From NCBI RefSeq assembly GCF_030694575.1, contig NZ_JAUYUS010000100.1, positions 62,001-126,000 on the forward strand: a stretch of DNA of 64,000 bases, read 5' to 3'. The translations under genes and the position numbers were made by a program. Within the stretch, counting starts at the first letter, position 1. Each line of letters starts with the position of its first letter. The notes under the pieces were generated by a model. It made no database searches. It was not told the origin of the DNA and worked only from the letters and a program-made list of their open reading frames with translations. Shown here piece by piece: positions 34,389-42,066 of this stretch. The DNA is from Parvibaculum sp. Its GTDB lineage: Bacteria; Pseudomonadota; Alphaproteobacteria; Parvibaculales; Parvibaculaceae.

Positions 34389-35236
34389 CCGGCGCGCGCT
34401 TTTTTTCTTTCTTCAATCGGAAGCTGCAGCGCATCGACCAACGCCCGAACTTCTGCACGTGCCGCCACATGGGACATGGACATTTGTGTGTCCACCCCCT
34501 CCTCCCTCAGATCGAGCAGTGTGAGCCCCGAAGGAAACATCTCGCGGAAAATCACACGCTCGCCGAACCCCGGGCCGCTGCGAAAGCCGATCCGATTCGC
34601 CAAAGCCTCAAGGACGGCCTCGACGCGCCGCTTGTTCTTGGCATCAAGGTGAGACAACCGGTTACGGATCACGATCCAGTCGATTTCCCCACCGTCGCGC
34701 ACAGCACGCCGCTTGCGGCTTTCCCACACCATTTCGCTGTAAACGCTCGGTCCTTTGATCCTGTAAGTCTGGGGATCGACCCTGCCGAGCAAGTCAAAAT
34801 CGATAAAACTGTCGTTCATGGGCGTGAGCAGGGTATCGGCGCGAGCATGACCAAGCCGCGAAAGGTGGCTGTCGCTTCCAGGACAATCCACGACCACAAA
34901 ATCATTCTCGGCGGTGAGTCGTGCCATCGCAGCGTCGATATCGGCTTCCTCCGCCGCATTCGCCTCGCTCACGGTTCCGAGCGTGGATCGCGTGATGACA
35001 ATATGATCGGGCATGACAAGGTTCACGCCCGCGGCTTCCGCCCACGCCCGTCGGTTCTCAACATAGCGCGTCAGAGACCGCTGACGGCCGTCGAGATCGA
35101 TCGAGCCAACCCTCATACCTTCATGGAGAAGGAGCGCGATAACGTGCATCGCGGTCGTGGTCTTCCCCGAACCGCCTTTTTCGTTACCCAGAACGATAAC
35201 ATGAGCGGGCAGATGCTCCCGCAAGCCGACTTCCAT
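34385..35236 (-). CDS. mipZ: division-plane positioning ATPase MipZ
   Basis: This 283-residue ParA/MinD-type P-loop ATPase has a deviant Walker A, VLGNEKGGSGKTTTAMH (about residues 15-31), DLDGRQRSLTRYVENR (switch I) and VVVDCPGSDSHLSRLGHARAD (Walker B, about 113-133). FDLLGRVDPQTY and the C-terminal EGVDTQMSMSHVAAR are characteristic of MipZ rather than ParA. MipZ forms a polar gradient from ParB-parS and inhibits FtsZ assembly, placing the division site at midcell. It is known from Alphaproteobacteria lacking Min, supporting the taxonomic call. Confidence 0.93.
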   Translation of the reverse strand: MEVGLREHLPAHVIVLGNEKGGSGKTTTAMHVIALLLHEGMRVGSIDLDGRQRSLTRYVENRRAWAEAAGVNLVMPDHIVITRSTLGTVSEANAAEEADIDAAMARLTAENDFVVVDCPGSDSHLSRLGHARADTLLTPMNDSFIDFDLLGRVDPQTYRIKGPSVYSEMVWESRKRRAVRDGGEIDWIVIRNRLSHLDAKNKRRVEAVLEALANRIGFRSGPGFGERVIFREMFPSGLTLLDLREEGVDTQMSMSHVAARAEVRALVDALQLPIEERKKARAG

Positions 35237-35461
35237 AGGCCCCCGCCAATTCCCGTCACCGCAATACGATGGACGAATCGCGCGGAGTTTGGGTGTTCAT
35301 CGCTGGAGCGTCAACTGCGCGAAAAGCGGCCGCCGATCGGGCTATGACAGGCCTTGCGGCCTCCCCCGTCTCTCCGGCTACACTCACAGGGCTAAGTCGG
35401 CGGCAGGTCAGGCGTTGCCGTCACTCTCTTCTTTAGCGACATCTCCTGGGGGTCCTCGCGA

Positions 35462-36829
35462 ATGAATGGCATGCTCACTCTCGACCAGCTTTCCGATCTT
35501 GCATCTTCCGGCGAGATCGACACCGTTGTCATGGCGATGCCGGACATGCAGGGACGTCTGGTCGGGAAGCGTATGGCGGTCGCCTATTTCCTCGACACCG
35601 CAGTACATGAAACCCATGCCTGCAACTACTTGCTGGCGGTCGATACCGATATGGAGCCCGTTCCCGGCTACAAGGCCACCAGTTGGGAAAAGGGCTACGG
35701 CGACTTCGCACTCAAACCGGATCTCGCAACTCTACGACGCATCCCATGGCTACCAGGTACCGCCCTTGTGATCTGCGATACGGTCGATCATCACGGCGAA
35801 GATGTCCCCCATGCTCCCCGTTCGATCCTGAAAAAGCAGCTGAAGCGCGTCGCCGCGATGAAGATGAAGGCGTTCACGGCCTCCGAGCTCGAGTTCTATC
35901 TCTTCGATGAGACGTACGAAGGGGCACATGAAAAGAACTATCGCGGCCTGAAACACCCCAATTGGTATATCGAGGACTACCACGTCTTTGCGACGACCAA
36001 GGAAGAAGGGATCATGCGGGCGATCCGCAATGGCCTGGAGAACGCAGGTATTCCGGTGGAAAACTCCAAAGGGGAATGGGGGCCCGGCCAGGAAGAAATC
36101 AACATCCGGTATGCCGAGGCGCTCGAAATGGCTGACCGGCATACGATCCTGAAGAACGGCATCAAGGAAATCGCCTGGCTGCACGGCAAGGCCATCACCT
36201 TCATGGCCAAATGGAACTACGACCTTGCCGGATCGTCCTGCCACATCCACATGTCGCTCTGGGATGAAAAGGCCAAAGCGGCTCACTTCTATGACAAGGA
36301 CGCCACGCCACACGGCATGTCGGCCCTGTGTCAGCAGTTTCTGGCCGGCCAGCTCCGGCACGCCCGTGAGCTGAGCTATTTTCTTGCGCCGCAGGTCAAC
36401 TCCTACAAGCGCTTCGTCAATGGTTCCTTCGCCCCTACAAGCATCGTCTGGTCGAACGACAACCGGACGGCCGGCTTTCGTATGTGCGGCACCGGCAAAA
36501 GCTTGCGGATCGAATGCCGCATCGGCGGCGCAGATCTGAACCCCTATCTCGCCTTTGCGGCTCTCCTGGCCGCAGGCTTGCAAGGAGTTGAGCAGAAACT
36601 CACACTCGAACCCGAGTTTTCGGGCGATGCCTATGCAGGGGGTGGCATCCCTTCCCTGCCGAAGAGCTTACGTGACGCACTTACGGAACTTGAAAAGTCG
36701 GATATCCTCCGCGCCGCTCTCGGAGATGATGTAGTGGAGCACTATCTCCACACCGGGCGCTGGGAGCAGATGGAATATGAACGCCGCATCACAGACTGGG
36801 AATTAATGCGAGGCTTCGAGCGCGGATGA
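35462..36829 (+). CDS. glutamine synthetase family protein (gamma-glutamyl-amine ligase type)
   Basis: This 455-residue GS-fold protein has FTASELEFYLFDET (about residues 138-151), EWGPGQEEINIRYAEALEMA (catalytic Glu region), SCHIHMSLWD, RFVNGSFAPTSIVWS and RIECRIGGADLNPYLAFAA. It lacks the C-terminal adenylylation-site Tyr context of GlnA type I. The first gene of a tight three-gene operon with an aldehyde dehydrogenase and an alcohol dehydrogenase, it more likely gamma-glutamylates an amine or amino alcohol, as PuuA does for putrescine or GlnA4 for ethanolamine, than makes glutamine. The specific amine is not predictable. The stop overlaps the next start as ATGA. Confidence 0.85.
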   Translation: MNGMLTLDQLSDLASSGEIDTVVMAMPDMQGRLVGKRMAVAYFLDTAVHETHACNYLLAVDTDMEPVPGYKATSWEKGYGDFALKPDLATLRRIPWLPGTALVICDTVDHHGEDVPHAPRSILKKQLKRVAAMKMKAFTASELEFYLFDETYEGAHEKNYRGLKHPNWYIEDYHVFATTKEEGIMRAIRNGLENAGIPVENSKGEWGPGQEEINIRYAEALEMADRHTILKNGIKEIAWLHGKAITFMAKWNYDLAGSSCHIHMSLWDEKAKAAHFYDKDATPHGMSALCQQFLAGQLRHARELSYFLAPQVNSYKRFVNGSFAPTSIVWSNDNRTAGFRMCGTGKSLRIECRIGGADLNPYLAFAALLAAGLQGVEQKLTLEPEFSGDAYAGGGIPSLPKSLRDALTELEKSDILRAALGDDVVEHYLHTGRWEQMEYERRITDWELMRGFERG

Positions 36830-38220
36830 CCGATACGCTGAAAGTAATCTCTCCCGTCGACGGGAGCGTGTATGCCGAACGGCCCTTGGCCGGTTGGCCT
36901 GAGATCGACGGTGCGCTGAGTACCGCAAAGGCGGCGCAGGCTGCATGGAAACTTGTCCCCATCGCGGAGCGCGCTTCGCTCTGTTTGCGTTTCGTCGACG
37001 CATTCGTTGCAATGAAGGACGACATTGTCCCTGAACTCGCGTGGCAAATGGGACGCCCGATTGCCTATGGCGCAGGCGAGATACGGGGCTTCGAGGAGCG
37101 CGCCCGATACATGGTCGCAATAGCCGGCGACGCACTTGCCGACATCGCCCCAGGCCCGAAAGAAGGGTTTCGCCGCTGGATCAGACGCGAGCCGGTTGGC
37201 GTCGTTCTCGCCGTCGCAGCCTGGAACTATCCCTACCTCATTGCCGTAAACTCGGTCGTACCGGCAATCATGGCCGGCAATTCGGTGGTCCTGAAGCACT
37301 CGGGTCAGACACCGCTTTGTGCCGAGCGCTTTGCCATGGCTCTCGAAAAAGCCGGGGCCCCGGACGGTTTGTTCCAGGTGCTCCATATGAGCCATGAGAT
37401 GACTGAGAAGACGATCGCCGACCCGCGCGTCGACTTCGTGAATTTCACCGGCTCGGTTTCCGGCGGGCATGCCGTTGTCCATGCCGCCAAGGATCGCTTC
37501 ATCGGCATAGGCCTCGAACTCGGTGGCAAGGACCCGGCCTATGTCCGCGCCGATGCCAACCTTCCCTTTACCATCGAGAACCTTGTCGACGGTGCCTACT
37601 TCAATTCCGGCCAGTCCTGCTGCGGCAAGGAGCGGCTCTATGTCCATGCCGACGTCTACGACGACTTCGTCGAAGGTTTTGTCGACCTCACCAAAAAGTA
37701 CAAGCTTGGCAGTCCGCTTGACCCGGAAACGACGATCGGCCCGATGGTGCGCGCCTCGTCGGCTGCATTTGTGCGCGGCCAGATCGAACAGGCAAAACGC
37801 GCCGGAGCCCGGGCTCTTGTCGGTGAAGCACATTTCCCCGCCTCGAAGCCCGGAACGCCCTATTTGGGACCCGAGGTCCTGGTGGACGTGAACCACCAGA
37901 TGGACGTGATGCGAGAGGAAACCTTCGGACCTGTGATCGGCATCATGAAGGTTACGTCGGATGACGAGGCTGTTGCGCTGATGAACGACAGTCCTTACGG
38001 ACTGACCGCCTCTGTCTGGACCGAAGACGAAGAGGCCGGCGAAAAGATCGGCGAACGTGTTGAAACCGGCACCTTCTTCCTCAACCGCTGCGACTATCTC
38101 GATCCCGCTCTCGCCTGGACCGGCGTAAAGGACACAGGGCGCGGCGCAACGCTGTCGCGCGTCGGCTATGAATATCTGACGCGACCGAAAAGTTATCACC
38201 TGAGAACGAAAACAAAATGA
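36826..38220 (+). CDS. NAD(P)-dependent aldehyde dehydrogenase
   Basis: This 464-residue ALDH has the cofactor region AVAAWNYPYLIAVNSVVPA, the catalytic Glu motif LELGGKDPAYV and the catalytic Cys in FNSGQSCCGKERLYV (about residue 265). Active-site Asn is in WNYPY. It oxidises an aldehyde to the acid in the cytoplasm, probably the aldehyde formed from the gamma-glutamylated amine or amino alcohol handled by the flanking genes. Both ends overlap neighbours by 4 nt (36826-36829 and 38217-38220), indicating strict translational coupling. Confidence 0.9.
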   Translation: MTDTLKVISPVDGSVYAERPLAGWPEIDGALSTAKAAQAAWKLVPIAERASLCLRFVDAFVAMKDDIVPELAWQMGRPIAYGAGEIRGFEERARYMVAIAGDALADIAPGPKEGFRRWIRREPVGVVLAVAAWNYPYLIAVNSVVPAIMAGNSVVLKHSGQTPLCAERFAMALEKAGAPDGLFQVLHMSHEMTEKTIADPRVDFVNFTGSVSGGHAVVHAAKDRFIGIGLELGGKDPAYVRADANLPFTIENLVDGAYFNSGQSCCGKERLYVHADVYDDFVEGFVDLTKKYKLGSPLDPETTIGPMVRASSAAFVRGQIEQAKRAGARALVGEAHFPASKPGTPYLGPEVLVDVNHQMDVMREETFGPVIGIMKVTSDDEAVALMNDSPYGLTASVWTEDEEAGEKIGERVETGTFFLNRCDYLDPALAWTGVKDTGRGATLSRVGYEYLTRPKSYHLRTKTK

Positions 38221-39395
38221 TCGACATCTATCCGAGCCTGACCGGCAACTGGAACTACCCGACTAAGATGCGCTTCGGCGCGGGCCGCATAAAGGAGCTG
38301 GCGGAGGCTTGCGGAGCTGCAGGCATCGAGCGCCCCCTGCTCGTCACGGATCCCGGCCTGAAGCCCATGCCGATGATCGCCGAAGCGCTGGCACTGCTGG
38401 AGAAAAACGGCCTCGCCGCCGCCCTTTTTGCCGACGTGCACCCAAACCCCGTTAGCGCCGATGTCGATGCCGGCCTCAGGGCATTCAGCCGGGGCAAGCA
38501 TGACGGCGTGATCGTCTTTGGCGGCGGCAGTGCGATGGACGCCGGCAAGGCCGTGGCCTTCATGTCCGGACAGACGCGCCCCATGTGGGACTACGAAGAC
38601 CGGGAAGACTGGTGGACCCGCGCGGACCCGAAAGGCATCGCGCCAGTCATTGCCGTCCCGACAACGGCGGGCACGGGCTCCGAAGTCGGCCGTGCGGCCG
38701 TCATTACCGATGAGAGCGACCACACCAAGAAGATCATCTTCCATCCGAAGATGATGCCCGTCGACGTTATCTGCGACCCGGAACTGACCGTCGGCCTGCC
38801 TCCGCACATCACAGCAGCGACCGGCATGGACGCGCTCTCCCACAATCTGGAAGCCTGGTGCTCGCCCTTCTGGCACCCGCTCGCGCAAGGCGTGGCTCTG
38901 GAAGGCATGCGGCTCTGCAAGGAATGGCTGCCCGAGGCGACGAAGCATGGCAGCAATGTCGAGGCGCGCGCCTTCATGCTGGCCGCCTCGTCCATGGGCG
39001 CCACGGCATTCCAGAAGGGCCTCGGCTCAATGCATGCCATGAGCCATCCCTGCTCGTCTCTGCGCAGCACCCATCACGGCCTCACCAACGCGGTCGTCAT
39101 GCCTTATGTGCTGATGCATAACCGCGAGGCAATCGAAGAGAAAATCGTTGCCGCGGCGAATTATCTGGCGCTGAAGGATCGCAGCTTCAACGGTTTCATC
39201 GACTGGGTGCTGGCACTCCGCGAGGAAGTCGGCATCCCTCACACCCTGAAGCAGATCGGCGTCGATGTCGATGTTATCCCCGAGGCAGCTGCCATGGCGC
39301 TCGAAGACCCCTGCACCGGCGGCAATCCGCTGCCGATGAGCGTGCCGATCTATGAGACGCTCTATGCGAACGCCATTGAGGGCCGCCTCGCCTAG
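38217..39395 (+). CDS. iron-containing alcohol dehydrogenase
   Basis: This 392-residue group III ADH has the NAD-binding GGGSAMDAGKAVAFMSGQT (about residues 102-120), VPTTAGTGSEVGRAAVI, and the iron-binding signature segments GMDALSHNLEAWCS and GLGSMHAMSHPCSS with conserved His residues. It interconverts an alcohol and an aldehyde. In this operon it probably oxidises the amino-alcohol end of a gamma-glutamyl derivative, feeding the adjacent ALDH. ATG 38217 overlaps the ALDH stop by 4 nt. Confidence 0.9.
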   Translation: MIDIYPSLTGNWNYPTKMRFGAGRIKELAEACGAAGIERPLLVTDPGLKPMPMIAEALALLEKNGLAAALFADVHPNPVSADVDAGLRAFSRGKHDGVIVFGGGSAMDAGKAVAFMSGQTRPMWDYEDREDWWTRADPKGIAPVIAVPTTAGTGSEVGRAAVITDESDHTKKIIFHPKMMPVDVICDPELTVGLPPHITAATGMDALSHNLEAWCSPFWHPLAQGVALEGMRLCKEWLPEATKHGSNVEARAFMLAASSMGATAFQKGLGSMHAMSHPCSSLRSTHHGLTNAVVMPYVLMHNREAIEEKIVAAANYLALKDRSFNGFIDWVLALREEVGIPHTLKQIGVDVDVIPEAAAMALEDPCTGGNPLPMSVPIYETLYANAIEGRLA

Positions 39396-39403
39396 CAGAA
39401 ATC

Positions 39404-39700
39404 CTATTGAGGATGGCCCGGCACCCACGCGCCGTCGGCGTCGTGGTGGCCGGGCACATACCCTTGAGATTTCTCTCCCGGCCCCGGTAGCGGGACAGCA
39501 CCACCTTCGTGCGTATAGGGCCGCACCCAGCCGCCATACTTGCTCTTGTGCCCCGGGACGAAGGTCCTGGGCTGCTCGACGCGCGGCCCCGGCTCTTCGA
39601 TTGTCTTGAGTGGGGGCGCCTGTGGGGAAACGGCGCTCTGCGCCCATGCGGGCGGCGTCGCGAACCCCACCAGTAATGCTCCAAGCAAAAATCTGTACAT
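39404..39700 (-). CDS. small secreted protein with GH-W/G repeats
   Basis: A 98-residue protein with a signal peptide (MYRFLLGALLVGFATPPAWA) and a mature part with two similar units, FVPGHKSKYGGWVRPYTH and YVPGHHDADGAWVPGH. The repeat resembles the YXWGXW-type short motif of small secreted alphaproteobacterial proteins of unknown function. The stop is 8 nt from the convergent ADH stop. No partner or regulation can be inferred. Confidence 0.65.
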   Translation of the reverse strand: MYRFLLGALLVGFATPPAWAQSAVSPQAPPLKTIEEPGPRVEQPRTFVPGHKSKYGGWVRPYTHEGGAVPLPGPGEKSQGYVPGHHDADGAWVPGHPQ

Positions 39701-39794
39701 AGGCTGGATATAGGGATCGACACGGCAAAAACCAGCGGCAATTGAACTGCCGAAGCCCTGCCGCTATCTTCCGCGCGGCTTATTGGAGACCGTC

Positions 39795-40661
39795 ATGCCG
39801 CTCGATACAACCAGCTACAAAGTTCCCGTCGCACACACAGCGGCAGACCTGCGCGAAGCCGTGGCCGCATGGCGGAGAGAGGGCAAGACCGTCGCTCTCG
39901 TTCCGACCATGGGCGCGCTACACGACGGGCATCTTTCCCTGGTCGATCTGGCGCGCGGGAAAGCCAATCGCGTCATCGTTTCCATTTTCGTCAACCCCAC
40001 ACAGTTCGCCCCGCATGAGGATTTCGGCGCTTATCCCCGGACCGAGGCGGAGGACGCCGCGAAACTGACAGAGTGTGCACATCTGATTTATGCGCCGAAT
40101 GCCGCCGACATGTACCCGGACGGCTTCTCCACGACCATTTCGCTCACAGGCGTTAGCGAACCGCTCGAAGGCACTTTTCGCCCCACGCATTTTGCGGGCG
40201 TGGCGACCGTCGTTGCGAAACTTGTCCTCCGCGCCATGCCGGATATCGCCATTTTCGGCGAGAAGGACTGGCAGCAACTGATGGTGATCCGCCGCATGGT
40301 CGCCGATCTCGATATTCCGGTGGAGATTCTGGGCGGGCCTATCATGCGCGAAGCCGATGGTCTCGCCATGTCCTCCCGCAACGTCTACCTCTCGCCGGAC
40401 GAACGGACGGCCGCTGGGCAGCTCAACGTCATCCTGAAAGAGACCGCCGCGAAAGTTGCCGGCGGGGCATCCATAGCCGAAGCGACGAAGGAAGGCGCGG
40501 CGCGGATTCTGGCGCTCGGTTTCGACAAGCTGGATTATCTCGACATCCGGGATGCCGTCTCGTTGGCGGCCTTCCCGTCCGGTCGCCCCACCAGTCCAGC
40601 ACGCATCCTCGTTGCCGCGAAGATCGGCAAGACGCGGCTTATCGACAACATGCCGGTCTAG
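39795..40661 (+). CDS. panC: pantothenate synthetase (pantoate-beta-alanine ligase)
   Basis: This 288-residue enzyme has the HIGH-like nucleotide motif VPTMGALHDGHLSLVDLA (about residues 38-55), VSIFVNPTQFAPHEDF, IFGEKDWQQLMVIRRM (KMSKS-like region nearby) and GLAMSSRNVYLSPDER. It joins pantoate and beta-alanine with ATP for coenzyme A synthesis. ATG 39795 is chosen since GGAG lies 8 nt upstream; TTG 39783 is an alternative. panB is not adjacent in this window. Length matches the family. Confidence 0.95.
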   Translation: MPLDTTSYKVPVAHTAADLREAVAAWRREGKTVALVPTMGALHDGHLSLVDLARGKANRVIVSIFVNPTQFAPHEDFGAYPRTEAEDAAKLTECAHLIYAPNAADMYPDGFSTTISLTGVSEPLEGTFRPTHFAGVATVVAKLVLRAMPDIAIFGEKDWQQLMVIRRMVADLDIPVEILGGPIMREADGLAMSSRNVYLSPDERTAAGQLNVILKETAAKVAGGASIAEATKEGAARILALGFDKLDYLDIRDAVSLAAFPSGRPTSPARILVAAKIGKTRLIDNMPV

Positions 40662-40669
40662 TGTCTCTC

Positions 40670-41563
40670 TCAGAGATGCGTTTTGAACCAGTCGCGCTGC
40701 ACGGGCGCGGACATTTTGAACATGTCGCCGGTATAAGCCTCGAAATGCGCACATGGTAGCGCCAGAAACTTCTTCGGCTCCAGCGCCGTTTCATAAGCGG
40801 CAGCTGTCATATCGAAGGGCGTCAGGTGATCCTCGAGAGCGGCGATCATCAGTAGCGGCGTCGGAGAGATGCGCGGCACATATATCCCCGGCTCGTACTC
40901 GGTGAACAGTTCGACCGAGTGAAGCGTCACTTCATTCTGCCAGGGCGTTTGGTTCGATCGGCTGAACTCGGTGAAAAACTCATAGGTATCTGCCGTCGGC
41001 AAGGCGCTCGGTTCGCCTTCAGGCGCGGTCACTGGCATCCGGGCGCCAGCTTCCCCCCGCATGCGTGCAGCCCGGTCCGCCGCAAAGGCGGCTCGCAACC
41101 CTTTCCAGTGATCACCGCGGATAAGCCGCCGCGCCGTCTCCAGTCCACCGACCAGAGGAACTTGCGACACCACGCATTTGACGCGCCGGTCGATGGCCGC
41201 GACGACGAGCACATGCCCGCCGGAATAGCTCGACCCCCAGATGCCGATGCGCTCGGGATCGACCTCCGGCATCGACTGCGCATGGGTAATCGCGTCGCGA
41301 TAACCGTCGATCTGCGCGCGCGGATCGAGATGACCGCGCGGTACGCCGTCGCTCGCGCCGCAATTGCGATGGTCGTATACGAGAACCGCAATGCCCTGTT
41401 CCGCAAAGAAGGCGGCGAAATCGCCGAGATACATCTCCTTGACCGCGGAAAAGCCATGCGCCATCACGACGGTCGGTGCCGGCCCCTTGACGTCCTTGGC
41501 CGGATAGAACCAGCCGCGCAGGGTGACGCCGTCTTCCGTCTTGAACTCGATATCGCGCCGCAT
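40670..41563 (-). CDS. alpha/beta hydrolase
   Basis: This 297-residue protein has the hydrolase core: VMAHGFSAVKEMYLGDFA (oxyanion region), YDHRNCGASDG, the nucleophile elbow GIWGSSYSGGHVL (Ser, about residue 112), the acid region MIAALEDHLTPFDM and the late His in LPCAHFEAYTGDMF. It belongs near the dienelactone-hydrolase / COG1073 group. The substrate is unknown. ATG 41563 with GGGAGG upstream is used rather than 41596. The gene stands between panC and a DUF1489 gene. Confidence 0.82.
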   Translation of the reverse strand: MRRDIEFKTEDGVTLRGWFYPAKDVKGPAPTVVMAHGFSAVKEMYLGDFAAFFAEQGIAVLVYDHRNCGASDGVPRGHLDPRAQIDGYRDAITHAQSMPEVDPERIGIWGSSYSGGHVLVVAAIDRRVKCVVSQVPLVGGLETARRLIRGDHWKGLRAAFAADRAARMRGEAGARMPVTAPEGEPSALPTADTYEFFTEFSRSNQTPWQNEVTLHSVELFTEYEPGIYVPRISPTPLLMIAALEDHLTPFDMTAAAYETALEPKKFLALPCAHFEAYTGDMFKMSAPVQRDWFKTHL

Positions 41564-41631
41564 TTGTCCCTCCCGGTGTTTTCTCCAGCCGACCACCCGG
41601 TTCGCCTCCTGTCACCCGCCCTTTTGGGGGG

Positions 41632-42066
41632 CTACAGAAGTCCGAGCTCTTCCAGCTCGCGCCGCATTTCGTCGGGCATATCGTCCTCGGGATCGCCCTT
41701 TTTGACGTCGGGCGGTGCGTCCTTGGCGGCGAGATATCTCCAGCCCTGAAAGGGACGCCTGTCCTGCCGGCGGGTCGGGACAATGTCATTGTCCAGCACG
41801 AGGCGGCAGCGGCCGATGCCATCCGTATCCGTGAACGGCTCGATGCCGATCAGCTTCTGCCGGCAGCGGATAACGCCCTTCATGACCCAGTAGAGAGACC
41901 CGCCGTCGAGAAGCTCGTCCGCCCGTTTCGGCGTCATCCGCGTCACATGCGCGAGCACCTGAGGCTGTTTCAGTTTTTTCTTCTCGGCCAGCCGCGCCGC
42001 CTGCCATGTGGCGAGATCGGCAATATCGTCGGCGCCGACACACAACTTGATGAGATGAACCGTCAC
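41632..42066 (-). CDS. DUF1489 family protein
   Basis: This 144-residue protein begins MTVHLIKLCVGADDIADLA and contains VTRMTPKRADELLDGGSLYW, VIRCRQKLIG and RPFQGWRYL, the standard DUF1489 pattern. The family is almost limited to Alphaproteobacteria and has no known function. The start overlaps the mccA stop by 4 nt (42063-42066), so it is the last gene of the mccB-mccA transcript, though this may reflect packing rather than shared function. Confidence 0.88.
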   Translation of the reverse strand: MTVHLIKLCVGADDIADLATWQAARLAEKKKLKQPQVLAHVTRMTPKRADELLDGGSLYWVMKGVIRCRQKLIGIEPFTDTDGIGRCRLVLDNDIVPTRRQDRRPFQGWRYLAAKDAPPDVKKGDPEDDMPDEMRRELEELGLL

